A DNA stretch of 64,000 bases from Avena insularis (lineage: Eukaryota; Streptophyta; Magnoliopsida; Poales; Poaceae): positions 534,734,682 to 534,798,681 of the forward strand of contig CM042684.1 of NCBI GenBank assembly GCA_023614405.1. Reading direction: 5' to 3'. Below the pieces are notes generated by a model. The model made no database searches. It was not told the origin of the DNA and worked only from the letters and a program-made list of their open reading frames with translations. Below, one piece after another: positions 11,101 through 22,249 of the stretch (the first letter of the stretch is position 1; each line of letters starts with the position of its first letter). A program made the position numbers and the translations under genes.

Positions 11101-12724
11101 GGAGCTAGGGTTTGGGTCGGCGTCAAGGCGTGCAGCGGTGATGAACAGCCTCCTCCTCCTCAGGCTGGCGACGCAGGACCTCCTCGGTCTCTTCGGTCAC
11201 CTCCACGACGTGCACACCGGCTAGATCAACGGGCGGCAGCAGTCTTTGGTCAGAGAGAGAGGGTGGGCATCGGTGGAGAGGAAGGAGAGGAGAGGCAGGG
11301 GCCCTGGGGGTGGATCTGGGCGAGGCAGAGAGGTTGTGGGGCCGAGGGTAAAGCGAGGGAGAGGGAGGAGGTGCCGTGCGGAGTGGGTAGGTAAAAGGTG
11401 GCTCGGGTGCCACCTTTCCTTCTCCTCTCACGTGCTCGAGCTGGAGCTCTCGGCCTGGGCTGGTCCAGACAAAGGTAGGCTCGGGAAGAGGGGAGGTAGG
11501 GCAGGCTCGGGTGGGGCACGCAAGGCAGAGAGAAGAGAAAGAGAGAGGAGAGGGGAGGCTCGGGCTAGGATAGGTAGCCTCGGGTTAGGGTTTTTGTTAG
11601 GGTTGGGGGTAGGTAGCTGGGTGGTTAGGGCTGCCGGTGGGGCCAAGGTAGGGAGAGGGAGAGAGGCCGAGAGAAGGAGGGAGCTAGGGAGGCTCGGTTT
11701 AGGGTTTAGGAGAGAGGGGGTATGGTGATAGATGGTGGTAGAGGTGTAGGTGATTAGGGTTAGGATCTTAGATAGAGGGTTTAGAGAGAGGGGGGTTTAG
11801 ATGAGGGTGTTGGCTATAAACACACTTGATCATGCAAGGGCATAACCAAGGAAAAGAAGAAAGAGACATAAGGCATGGAAAAACAACAAGGTGGAAAGGT
11901 TGAGAGAGAAGAGGGAGAGATCCAAAAGAGATGTACACCACTCAACAATTCAAATAAAAACCAAAAGACTAGAATGTGGTGGTGTTTGCATGGCCCATGC
12001 AAAATATTTAATGCCATGTTTATTCTTGTGAGAACAATAATATTAACATGGCATTATTCTTATGCATTCCCAAAATTGGAATAAAAGCCAAGCAAAAAGA
12101 ATTAAAAGGGTGCCCCATGTGGAGTAGATGGAGATGACCATATTTGAATAGAAATGGGACTTGCTAGTGTGTATGTGCCACTAGGTATTTAGTAAGCCCA
12201 AAAATATTCCAACATGATAATAACCCCAAAACAACCCATATGGAAGCTAGGAAAAGGTTCCACTCACAAGGCATGCAAAGGTGGCCATGTGGCTCTCATA
12301 AACCAATAATGTGGAAACAATATGGTGCATATATGAGAGCATGTGGAGATAGAATTGGATCCATTCCAACCCACATGAGCTAGAGGTAAAACCAAATAAA
12401 TTGCAATGCTCATATATGGTGGAATGGTGGAATGATGGGGTGATGACAAGAAAGGTGGTGGAGTTAATAAAAGATATGCCCCCAACTCAACTTGGGCATT
12501 TAAACAATATATCAAGAACCAAAAACAATATCAAGAGGCAAATACAATTTACAATGCATATGAGAGAAGAACCAACACAAAAGGGTTTTATATGATGCTC
12601 AAATGCAAGGTGGCATGATGACATGAGCATGATATATTTATGATGCAACAATTATATATATGAAGTAGCCATTATATTGCTAGACCAAGTAGCATTACAA
12701 TTGTTAGACAATTGGGATGCTACA
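8130..12724. mobile_element. solo-LTR-like retrotransposon insertion, 4.6 kb
   Basis: The insertion begins TGTAACTACC and ends GGGATGCTACA (TG...CA). It interrupts a unit of the 354-bp array and is flanked by a 5-bp target duplication CAACG (8125-8129 and 12725-12729). I see no internal repeat of its start, no gag or pol and no primer-binding site, so a solo LTR is the simplest reading. An LTR of about 4.5 kb is unusual but matches the size known for LARD-type elements of Triticeae (Sukkula-like). The interior has a GC-rich zone at about 10.5-11.75 kb and AT-rich flanks. Open frames up to 160 codons in the GC-rich zone look like chance frames. Boundaries are firm; the family assignment is a guess. 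Confidence 0.75.
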
Positions 12725-12747
12725 CAACGCATGTCTACGAAGGGGGT
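12725..12747 (+). repeat. resumed 354-bp repeat unit after the LTR insertion
   Basis: CAACGCATGTCTACGAAGGG directly continues the unit broken at 8129, including the duplicated target CAACG. Confidence 0.85.
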
Positions 12748-14010
12748 TGTAACATCCCAAAAATATTAATCAAGCTTATCAAGCTCTAATCACCCAAGTT
12801 TAGGGTTAACAAAAACTTTTAGGATTAAACCTAATAAGAGTGTATGTGTGATTTGCATTAGTGTATAAATGATTGCAATTGCCATGTTTGATGGTTACAA
12901 ATGATAAGGTTTGGTTCAAATATGAATACTACATCATCTAGATCAAATCCAAGCAGAATCAAATAAAGAAAAAAACAAAAATAAGATATTTAAGCAAATG
13001 GTCATTTTGGCCAAACTTATCCACTAGACCACTTTAAGTGTTCCTAGTAAAGGATTTCTAACAGAAACATTTCCAAATCTTTTCACCCCTTACTAGACCA
13101 AGTAAAAGTGAATCCAAGCAAGCTTTACAATAAGACATAAACTAAATTCAAATCTATTTAAAAGGTTGTGCAAAATTGAATCAAGATCATATGTATAGAT
13201 CACACTTTATCAAAAAACCACTCAAATCAATTCGAGTTGACAAATCCCAGCAACCACAGTCTACCAAGCAAACAACCAGATCACTCACCAAATATCTTTC
13301 AAAAATTCAAAATATGAATTCATGCGACCATTGTGTTGAACACTTGGCATGCATAGTACATCTCACCAACTAAACACTATTTGGAATTGTCAATTGCTCA
13401 CAAAGTGTACTGCAATCAACCCATTGACTTGTCCTAGATCAATCCGAGTCCTTTGCCATGCAGTGGAGAGCCCTTTGCCCACCGTTGCACAAGTGACATG
13501 CCCATGCCGAGTCGTCCATGCCGGTCGAGCACGAGCCAGTCGCTGCGCGCCGCGCCGCCCTCTACCACGATGTCCTATAGCTAGCCGTGACCTCACCACC
13601 ACCCGCTGACCAGCCCTTGAAAAACGGCGAGGCGAGAAGGAGCCAGACTAGCCGCGCCCATCTAACCCTGGCCATGACGAGAGCACGACGGAGCGCCACA
13701 ACCGCCTTGCTCGCACACGTCGCGCCTCACTCTCTCCGCCCGTACCCGCGTTCGCTGTGGCACCAGTGAGCTGCTAGACATGATCGTTCGCCGTCTCGCG
13801 CCCCGTGACCACCGTACCCAGTGACGAATGCATGTGTACCCTTCCAAAGCACCGATGTATCCCGGCCAATGGATAGCACTCCTTACCGTGCCATCACTTC
13901 CATGACGACCGCCATAGTCCACCGCCTCGACCCATGCCCTCCGCCGTGACGATTGCTACCTGTAGCAGCATCGCCGGAGTAGCCCGACCATGCCGCCCAA
14001 CCGCCACACT
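12748..14010. mobile_element. probable LTR-type repeat fragment starting TGTAACATCCC
   Basis: The 354-bp unit breaks off and TGTAACATCCCAAAAATATT begins. This resembles an LTR start, and its first bases are nearly the inverse of the GGGATGCTACA end at 12724. An AT-rich first half is followed by a GC-rich half (13440-13990). No clear end or target duplication was found, so the right limit is approximate. Confidence 0.35.
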
Positions 14011-14162
14011 AGGTGTCACAAACTAGGATGAATGCCCCCGGGTCATGTGCGATGCTCCGGTCGCTCGAACCAGGCTGAATGCTAGCATTATTCCCGGTTT
14101 GTGGCATGACCGAGACAAAAGCTCTGGGGTGCTCCGAATGAAAAGCTCTTTTTCTACTAGTG

Positions 14163-15851
14163 TAGACGCCTCCTCTACCCTACCCGACAACCGCCCGGCC
14201 AACCTCGTCATCTCCTCCGCCCATGAGGTGTTCGAGGGAATAGAAAGGTGAGAATTTTTAGCACAAGTCGTGTAGATGAAGAGGTTGAGGGAGTACGTCT
14301 TGGACAACTCATTGTCGTCGTTGGAGGAGGATGACAGCGACGATGTCGAGATGGCCATGGCTATCATTTTGAATGATGAAGTTCGACGGCCAAGGCTAGG
14401 ATCATAGTTTGGCCATGCTTACATCAGCCAGGATAGAGCCGAGGGCCACACAAAGATCATGCGAGACTATGTCAACCCCAATTCCATCTAGCCGGATAAG
14501 TACTTTCGACATCATTTCTGCATGCACAAGAGCCTCTTTCTCACCATTACAAAAGTGGTGGAGAAGTATGATGATTGGTTCAGGCTTCGGAGGAGTGCAT
14601 CCGGTGAGATAAGCGTGAGCCCATTGATGAAGTGTCATGCAGCTATTCGAGTGTTTGCATATGGGTGTTTTGCGGATGCCATTGACAATTATGTTTGTAT
14701 TGGCGAAGACACCATCCTAGAGGTTGTCCGAAAGTTCACATTGGATGTGACTGAGCTCTTCGGAGATGAGTACTTGAGGTTACCCAATGATGATGACACC
14801 GAGAGGCTCTTGGGTGAGAGCCAAGAAAGAGGATGGCCGAGGATGCTTGGCTCAATAGATTGTATGCATTGGACATCGAAGAATTAACCACCTGGATGGA
14901 AATGTCAATACAAAGGCAATTGCAACGATCCAACAATCATCCTAGAGGCGGTGGCATCGAAGGATCTATGGATTTGGCATGCCTTTTTTGGATTGCCTTG
15001 GTCTCACAATGACCTCAATGTGCTTTCTAGATCACCACTTTTCTCTAGGCTTGTTGCAGGTGATTCTCCTTGTGTCGGCTATGAAGTCAACAACCATGAG
15101 TACACCATGGGTTACTATCTTGCAAATGGCATCTATACTCCATGGTCCACCTTTGTGAAGACAATCCCAAGGACTCTCATTAACAATCCCAAGAAGGCTC
15201 ACTTTGCCAAGGTTCAAGAGTCTGCGAGGAAGGATGTGGAGTGTGCTTTCGGTGTGCTTCTGAAGAGATTTGACATAATCAAAGGCCCTGCTAAGTATTG
15301 GAAGACCAAGGTGCTTTGTCAAATAATGAAGTGTTGCATCATCTTGCATAACATGATCATTGAAGATGAACGTGGCATGCTCGATAACTTCCGATACATC
15401 TCCAATGGTGATCTTGTAGAACCAACACATGATGCCAACAGGATCTAGGCCTTCCTCCAAGCCCATGCATGCATTGAGAACAAGGAGGTGCATGAACATC
15501 TGCAGCAGGACCTTGTTGAGCATCAGACTCTCCATGGTGCTACCTAGTTGTGTTTGAACTAGTCTCATGATTCGTTGAATTTGAATCCTGCCATATGTTT
15601 GTCTTTGAATTTATTTGATTTGTAAACTTAATATTTATTCATTCATAATCATTTTATTTGATTGTATGTGAACTATGCCAAATGTTTGGCTATCAATACT
15701 TTGATTTCTAGACAAAAAAGTTTTACTCCTCTAAGTTTAGGGGTTCGGTTAGGAACCACCGACCTTTAGAGGAGTAGGAGTACTTTTACTCCTCTAAGGT
15801 TTACTCATCCGTTTACTCCTCTAAAGTTTAGGGGATCGGTTAGAGATGCCC
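14163..15851 (+). mobile_element. PIF/Harbinger DNA transposon, left end missing
   Basis: Contains a Harbinger transposase frame. The right end, read inward on the minus strand, is GGGCATCTCTAACCGATCCC and is followed by TAA (15852-15854), the expected target triplet for this superfamily. The matching left terminal repeat is absent: a CACTA end abuts at 14162. The right subterminal zone (15720-15840) repeats TTTACTCCTCTAA several times, once inverted. No MYB-like partner gene is visible. Confidence 0.75.
14276..15448 (+). pseudogene. PIF/Harbinger transposase (DDE nuclease), three internal stops
   Basis: A 390-codon frame with family landmarks: an acidic N-terminal part, the segment PLMKCHAAIRVFAYG, then GSIDCMHW (Asp195), SHNDLNVL (Asp246) and ARKDVECAFGVL (Glu322). 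All three catalytic acidic residues of the DDE triad are present and the length is near the family's usual 390-440. The frame is broken by TAG (14405-14407), TAG (14489-14491) and TAA (14885-14887) with no frameshift, so it was disabled by point changes only. It would have cut and pasted Harbinger elements and Tourist-like MITEs at TWA targets. The start ATG at 14276 fits the family's usual N-terminus but is not certain. Confidence 0.9.
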
Positions 15852-15854
15852 TAA

Positions 15855-16237
15855 GTATGGAAACTTCCCATCTTCAAAATATTGCCACTTTCGGGTAAGC
15901 ACCACTCCAATTGTGAGAATGAGTACATCACATCCAACGGTTGGATAATGAGTGCAGAGCCATAGTGTTCCTTTTAGATACACCATCTTATCTCCTTTGA
16001 AGAACAAAAAAACGAAAATATCAATATGACGTTTACAGAAAGAGGTTTTTTTTTTCTTGCAGGACAGTGAAAGTGGACTAACTAAGAAAAATAAGCAAGC
16101 TGTTCAAGTAATTGTTTTTGAACAGACCCATTTCAAAAAAATTGTTTTGAACAGAAATACGTTAGTAATTATCTTCATGCACAAATAAACTGAGGAAAAC
16201 ATACAAGAGTGTTTTTGTATTTGAATATAAACATATA
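15855..16237. other. spacer without recognisable gene
   Basis: AT-rich sequence between the Harbinger end and a Stowaway MITE; nothing identifiable. Confidence 0.5.
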
Positions 16238-16360
16238 CTCCCTCCAATCCAAATTAATTGACTCGGATTTGTCTAGATTCAAATGTATCTAGACATATTT
16301 TAGTACTAGATACATCCGAATCTAGACAAATCCGAGTCAATTAATTTGGATCGGAGGGAG
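16238..16360. mobile_element. Stowaway MITE (123 bp)
   Basis: Near-perfect inverted repeat beginning CTCCCTCCAATCC and ending GGATCGGAGGGAG, flanked by TA on both sides (16236-16237, 16361-16362), the Mariner/Stowaway target duplication. Confidence 0.93.
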
Positions 16361-16362
16361 TA

Positions 16363-17370
16363 CTTGTTTCCTCTGGTAAATAGTTAAGAAAAGAAGCTAT
16401 AGTGATTCACATGCATAAGATAGTTCATCTTGACTGTGATGTTAGCCTTTTTAGAGGAAAATTAAGTATTCAAACCTCTCTATCCTGAAGAGAGTATAAA
16501 CAGTTGCATAGTTCAATAATGTTAGCAATAGAATGAGAAGGAAATTGCCTACAAAATAACATGATTGTTTCCTGGATTAATATCCCAAGGATTAAATGAA
16601 GAAACCAGCCAAGTATTAAGGTAACTGACTGTATTATTTTAATGGATAGAACATTGCTCCAGAATAAGTTTCGAGCAAAGGCTCTGTCCCAATAACACCA
16701 AATCCAAAAGGTGGGGTGAAGGATGTGTCGATGCAACGACGATGTTGCTCACGACATGGTGTCTTCGTGGACTGCAATGGCGGTGGCCACCATGTTCTAA
16801 AAGTCTCACTGTCCAGGTCGTCCCATCCGCCGGTGCACAAAGGTATAGGTGGCGGAGCCGATGGGGGGAAGATGGGCATGGGCGGGGCGGCTCACGTCAA
16901 ATCCAGAGAAGAATTAGTGGCACGGTTAGAGCTTGCAGGCAAGGGATGCCGAGCAGAGAAGAGTCTGGCAGAACGTGCTCGGCTGGTTGACAGGACAGTC
17001 TGTTAATCTGATTGCGAGTTGATCAAACTAATACGGGTGATTATATTTCATTAAGCGAGAAAGATCTGATTGGTGGACATAGAAAAATTATAAATTTGCT
17101 ATTTTATAAGTAGTGTAGATGTAGATTCACCCTAAGATATCGGATGCGTATACAAGGAGCCAGATCGATCGACGAATCTTCTTCAGGATTGCGCCGTCGT
17201 GCAGGCAGGGCGTGATGTCCACCAGAATTAAGCCATTGGGAGTGGGCGTGGAGTAGTTTTTTTGGCTGCTTGGCGGCAGCAGCGTTGGTCAAAGGCCTTG
17301 TTGATAACAGGACCTAGGATTTGTGGGGCGCCGGCGGCTGTTGTCCAACTCGCCTACCCACCGACGGATC
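16363..17370. other. unassigned sequence
   Basis: Small overlapping frames (up to about 96 codons around 16716-17006) show no family resemblance. No splice-linked gene model could be built. Confidence 0.4.
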
Positions 17371-17371
17371 T

Positions 17372-17745
17372 TCTTGGCATGGGCGTGCACAGCCTCGGCA
17401 GATCTTATTCAAACAGTCAGTCGGGGTTGTGCACGCCAATGTCCATGGTCGAGGTAGGATTCATCTCACCGGATCTTCTTCATGAGGTCGTACCTTGAAC
17501 GTCAACATGGGCATCCACAGCTTCGGCAGATCTTATTCAAACCGTCAGCCGGGGTTGTGCACGCTAATGTCCACGGTCGAGGTAGGATTCATCTCACCGA
17601 GCTTCTTCCTGAGGTCGTACCTTGAACGTCGGCATTGACGTGCAGTAGTCTCGGCAAATCGTATTCAACCGCCGGCCGGTTGTGCACGTCAATGTCGACG
17701 ATCAAGGTAGGATTCATCTTATCCGATCTGATTGACCGCATCGCC
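17372..17745 (+). repeat. 128-bp tandem repeat, three copies
   Basis: The landmark CGGCAGATC (or CGGCAAATC) recurs at 17396, 17524 and 17652, exactly 128 bases apart. It is followed each time by a GTTGTGCACG...AATGTC block and AGGTAGGATTCATCT. The copies have diverged by substitutions and short gaps, so this is an old expansion. Confidence 0.85.
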
Positions 17746-18385
17746 GTCCGCGCTCCTATTTATATACTGCCAGGTCGGTTGGTCGGACGTCTCGTTTTTT
17801 ACTTGGGCGTGAAGAATTCTGATTTTACTTGCCATTCCTTGTACTGTTTCTTGTCGTCCAAGTACTGGAGATCACGAAAATTTAGCTTGACTCTAAACCT
17901 ACGTCTACTCTTGCATTTTTTCTCTCTCTCCAATGTTAGTGGATGAGTGTTGCCTCGAATTTGTTTGGTTTTTTCTTGACTTAATACATCTGCAAGTCAT
18001 GTCTTGGGAACCAGTCAAAAAAGATGAACGGAAGAATACTCTCCATTCGATACATTGCTGAGGTTGACACAAATTCTTTGTCTTTAAATTGCTCAACTCA
18101 ATAGCTAGTTCCCCAGAATTTTCATTTTTACTTTTAAATTGCTAGTGTTAGGTTCGTGGTAAGGCCTGATTTTTCATGTAAACTTTTTAAAATGTTTTAT
18201 CCTTCTACCAAATTTTTCGTCCAATTGCTAAAAAAAAGGTATGGTCACGCCGCATGTCTCGCGGCACCGCCGAAACATGTAGGCTTTCCGCGCATAAAAA
18301 CAATAAATTTTACTCTACGCCTCTGAACCCCTGAAGCTGCCAGGACCTATCTATTAGTAATACAGTAACGGGAGGGGCTTTTCGC
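17746..18385. other. unassigned spacer
   Basis: No gene or repeat recognised. It ends near a GC-rich LTR remnant. Confidence 0.4.
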
Positions 18386-18389
18386 GAAC

Positions 18390-19406
18390 TTACACTTGAA
18401 GACCGAAAAGCGTTGTCAACGCTCAGGAGAGCGTGGTTGATGTAGACGAGCCGAAGCCGACCTCAAGGTCGTGATGAAGTCCTTGCGCTCCTTCTGGCTC
18501 CAACGACTTGAGTGCCTCAAGTGTGACACCTCGTGGGAGTTACACACGTCCGGTGCCTGACGATGACTCCCGCTTCCCCGATCCAGCAGCAGTTGCGAAA
18601 GTAGAGCTCCCGGATCCGAATCTCGCAGCGCGACAGCGCTCCGCGGTGAAGATGTCTCTCGCTCGCGCAGTCCAGACTTGGGACCACGGTCACGAGAGAG
18701 AGAGAGAGAGGGAGCGAGAGAAAAAATATCAATTGGAGGTCCTCCCAAAAGTGGAGAGACCTTTATTGATTATTGGTGTATTTTTTTAGGCCAAATACCC
18801 CACTTTATATAGGGGGAGGGGAGGTACTACCTCTCCTCAAGTCCCGGGGTGGGACTAAAGGAGAGGAGGGGGTGGGGTGGCCGCCGGCCAGCCCCTAGTG
18901 GGCCCCGCGGGGGGGGGCAAGGCCCAGCCGGCCTCCCCCTTGGTCCTTCTCCCCTTTCTCCTTTTCCCTAATGGGCCCTCTCCCTCCGGAATTGGCCCAT
19001 TAAGCCTTTTTGACCTTTAATTGATTTTCTCTTTATTAAATAATTATGAATAAATGATTAAATCAACATTTAACATTCATTCACATATTATCTAATCTCC
19101 GTGGCCATGGAACACCTTCCACCTCCACTCCAGACATCCTCCGGACTTACCGAAACCCTTCCGATTTTCTCCCTTCTTTTCTTCGCCGATTCTACCGATC
19201 CTATAAACACTCTCTAAGCATCATCAAGCCCTTAAGCGTGATACCCCATGGTTCGGGAACGCTCCAGACATGATCGGGACACTCCCGCACCAATGATCAA
19301 CAGAGGGATCTGGATGGCCATGTGACCCCTGTGCGTTCCACGAAGATCTTTCGTCGTTTGAACCGGGACGAACTTGACCTACATCGAAATTCATACCCTA
19401 AACATA
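18390..19406 (-). mobile_element. Copia LTR fragment related to the LTRs at 48614 and 55273
   Basis: Read on the minus strand, the segment runs parallel to the Copia LTR at 48.6-50.3 kb. Shared landmarks are GATCATGTCTG...CGAACCATGGGGT, an AT-rich stretch, a TATATAGGGGGAG promoter-like box and a GC-rich leader with CTACATCAACCACG and a final GTAAGTTC. The short frame in this region is part of the LTR leader, not a gene. A GA microsatellite lies near 18695-18722. No partner LTR or coding region adjoins it, so it is a remnant or solo LTR with eroded ends. Confidence 0.7.
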
Positions 19407-19429
19407 TTTTCACCATCCCAGAGTATGAA

Positions 19430-20232
19430 GCAAGCAAGCAAAAGTACATTGTACGTCGAACTAAGCTAAAGGCGAATCCGGTCGGTGATAGTTAGTCGGC
19501 ATGGTGATGGTTGCACCTTTATTTTCCCGGCCGGTGTCGATCTCCAGATATACTCGATGGGGTTGCGTAGGTGGTGGTTTCGACAGGACGCAGCTGGTTA
19601 AGGTAGGTAGAGACCATAGGCGGATCGATGCCAAGTTGCATATACTTACATATGTATCGACGACGACGACGACGAGGGAAGCAATGCGTGTCAGGTATTA
19701 CTCCCTCTGTTTCAAATTACTCCGCGCGCACGCTTATCTAGGTGGCCTAGTATTCTTTTATTTTTAATCAAAAAATTCTTAGATTTTTTGGTATACGTAA
19801 TACATATTTCATACTATCTATTTCAAAAATCCTAAGATTTTTTGAATAAGAAATGAGAGCGTACTAGGCCACCTACATAAACGCGCCGGCGGAGTAATTT
19901 GAAACAGAGGGAGTATAATACTGTATTATTATACGTCACGGCCGGGCGGTGTAGCATATCCATCTATGCACCCACAGGAATTGCCTGAAACCACCTGCCA
20001 CTACGATCCATGCACGCACGCGGATCAAGGAAAAGAACACATACGTATAGGAGTAGTTAATTCTCACCTTTTAGCTCTACTACCTCGGATAGACACATTA
20101 TCGTTTTCTTTTTTTACAAGCATCAGCCGCCATGCACTCACCTCAGACAGACCAACAGTCCAACACTCCCGGGTGGCAGAATTCAAACTCGGGTACGACT
20201 CCGGACTTCACGCTTCAATTAATTAATTAGAG
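19430..20232 (+). repeat. segmental duplication, copy 1
   Basis: Blocks here recur in the same order and orientation further right. GTACGTCGAACTAAGCTAAA and the following 200 bases match 24505-24690. GACGAGGGAAGC...CAGGTA matches about 29670-29703. The 20085-20232 block, with CACATTATCGTTTTC and CGGGTGGCA, matches about 30345-30486. No protein-coding function is apparent in either copy. Confidence 0.75.
19701..19913. mobile_element. Stowaway-like MITE (213 bp)
   Basis: Inverted terminal repeats CTCCCTCTGTTTCAAATTAC and GTAATTTGAAACAGAGGGAG, flanked by TA. It is present in copy 1 of the segmental duplication but not at the equivalent place in copy 2. Confidence 0.9.
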
Positions 20233-20233
20233 T

Positions 20234-20277
20234 GATGGAAGATGAAAGGCTTTTTTGATGGAAGATGAAAGGCTTTT
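20234..20277 (+). repeat. short tandem duplication
   Basis: GATGGAAGATGAAAGGCTTTT occurs twice in tandem. Confidence 0.85.
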
Positions 20278-20282
20278 ATAAT

Positions 20283-21340
20283 TAACTAGCAGAGTGTCCG
20301 CGACTTGCTACGGTAATTACACAAATATAATACACGTAACAAATTACATGTATTAAAATATAGCGATATAGTATTTATAAGACATTTAGACTTTACTTCG
20401 CTTGAGATGCATTTCAATTAGTCATAATTCGACCTTTATGCATGGACCATATGTTGGGGCCCTCCTCTCCGTTTCTTTTTCTTTTCATCCAACCGCTGGG
20501 CTAAGAGTACTTAGTCTTAGCCTGGTAGGTCGCTCCTTCTCGCGAGGCTGCTGTGTCTCCTATGGTTTTTCCTCTCAGCATGGCAATCCCTGCAACGGCG
20601 GCCAAAGTGAGACAATGATGATGGCGGCAAGATCATGGTCGCGCGTGTTGGCAGGCGGCAAGTCTGATAAAGCACGATGGATCATTTAGAGTTATGGCTT
20701 TTTAGGGGTCAAGAGAAATCATTGCTGGTTTGTTCGACACCGATGCGGTGACACCTGCGGGTAGTGGTGCATATATCATAGTTGATTTTTTCTAGGCATT
20801 CTGGCATATTGCTACAACAATGTACAACTAAAAGCATGTTGTCCAAGGTCGTTCTAGATGTAAGTTTTATCCTTTTATTAATAAACATTATAATCTTTCA
20901 TATTGTTGGGAGTTCTAAATTGCCGGTTAGGAATATGAAAATTTTGTGTGTTTCACCTGAACATGCCCAAGAAGCTGAATGTTATTACCAACCTAAACAC
21001 TTCTTCGCAAACAATCCAAAATGCAATATTGATCAAGAACTAAGTCTGAGTGAAAGGATATAAACAATTATTAACATTGTGTGCTTAACAAAAGATCCAT
21101 CATGAGTAATCTAATCACACTACGATGCCTATTGTTGTTGTTTTTAACCTGAGCTATGTGTATTCTGATGTCCGAGGAACCCGCGTAGGAGAAAAACATG
21201 CGAAAATACTCTGCGTACGAATTTCGTCCTATGCTAACACTGCTCAAAAACGTGCATCAACATCCGCTGGGACCTAGCCCCTCTCTCTAGATATTTTCTA
21301 CTCCATCCCTACGACCCTATCCTCCGCGGTTCATCTTGTA
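20283..21340. other. no gene recognised
   Basis: Open frames of up to about 95 codons lack any recognisable motif. No repeat was identified. Confidence 0.4.
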
Positions 21341-21464
21341 CTCCCTCCGTACTAAAATAAGTGACTTGAGTTTGTCTATATTCGGATGTATCTAGACACA
21401 TTTTAGTATATAGGTACATACAAATCTAGATAAACTCAAGTCACTTATTTTGGGACGGAGGGAG
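21341..21464. mobile_element. Stowaway MITE (124 bp)
   Basis: CTCCCTCCGTACTAAAATAA at one end and its near inverse TTATTTTGGGACGGAGGGAG at the other, flanked by TA (21339-21340, 21465-21466). Confidence 0.95.
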
Positions 21465-21539
21465 TACTACTTTTCTTACACAGAACACTGAGCTTCTCTT
21501 TTCCCCAAATAATTTCTTCAGTATCAGTCTTCTAAATCG

Positions 21540-22220
21540 GCAACACATCCAGCAGATCTTCAAATCGAAGCCTAAACTCACTAATTCAACCGGAGGCACG
21601 GAGACCTGAGATGCCACCGCTGCTCATCTTTCCCAGCCAATCACCGCCTCCCTCCTCCGGTTCGTCGCCGTTTGGCCTGCTCCGCAACCCACATGCGACC
21701 TGACGCTGCCACCTCTGCTCGACCCGGACGTCCACGACGCCGGGTCTGGTCGATGCGCAGCAGCCTGGGATTGGCGTGAAATAATTCATGAACCTCGTCC
21801 GATAAGCAACAACTTTGCTGGTCCACGTTGGCGTCCGCCTCCAACCGCAGGAGGGCATTGTAACTCAGATCTGCAAGGTTCTATACCTGGACGGATGGAG
21901 CCGGTCGTCCCTGTCCTGTTCGTGGCCTCACGTACCTGCAGAGAGGACATATGAGAGAGGGCGCAACGCCGCCTCTGCTGAGCTGCCGAGCTCCTCCCTG
22001 GCCTCCACCTCCACCGAGCAGCAATCTCCGTTGTGTTGTGCTGCGGAGGTGCACTCGGGCGGCAAGATGCACGCGTCGGTGAGGTTGTGACGAGGTGGAT
22101 CCGCAACCGTTATGTTTATAACTCGGCGGTGGCACGTCTTGTAATATCATCAAACAGCCAGGGGCAAAACTGGCAGATGGAAAATCACCGGGTCGACGAA
22201 CGGGGCGAAAGCTTGTTTTG
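21540..22220. other. GC-rich gene-like stretch, unassigned
   Basis: Codon-like GC-rich sequence with frames on both strands (to 106 codons), none with a known domain. It could be a captured or decayed exon; I cannot name it. Confidence 0.3.
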
Positions 22221-22249
22221 AGAGTGGCGCGCTCTAATACACTCTTTTG

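Larger units (their letters stand above)
2620..14162. mobile_element. CACTA-ended composite region (possibly one large or chimeric CACTA element)
   Basis: The left end reads CACTAGCAGAAAAAGAGCC; the reverse complement of the right end reads CACTAGTAGAAAAAGAGCT. Over the first 27 bases they differ at only three positions, all C/T or G/A transitions. Just inside the left end are CCGGGACTAAAGG-type inverted subterminal repeats (2739-2800) typical of grass CACTA elements. The same 354-bp repeat appears near the left end (2835-2885) and as an array (5800-8129, 12725-12747), tying both parts to one family. No transposase is visible. The expected 3-bp target duplications do not match (ATA before 2620, TAG after 14162), and the left flank is not Harbinger-like although the right flank is. 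The two ends may therefore come from different copies joined by recombination. Nested inside are the C2H2 gene, another CACTA end and a long solo LTR. Confidence 0.6.

Noticed and set aside
11123..11728. Long GC-rich frames on both strands (to 160 codons)
   Set aside because: They lie inside the solo LTR, overlap on both strands, and consist of low-complexity Arg/Gly or Pro/Ser runs without a domain.
18416..18748. 110-codon minus-strand frame as a gene
   Set aside because: It corresponds to the leader part of a Copia LTR that also occurs at 49.8-50.1 kb.
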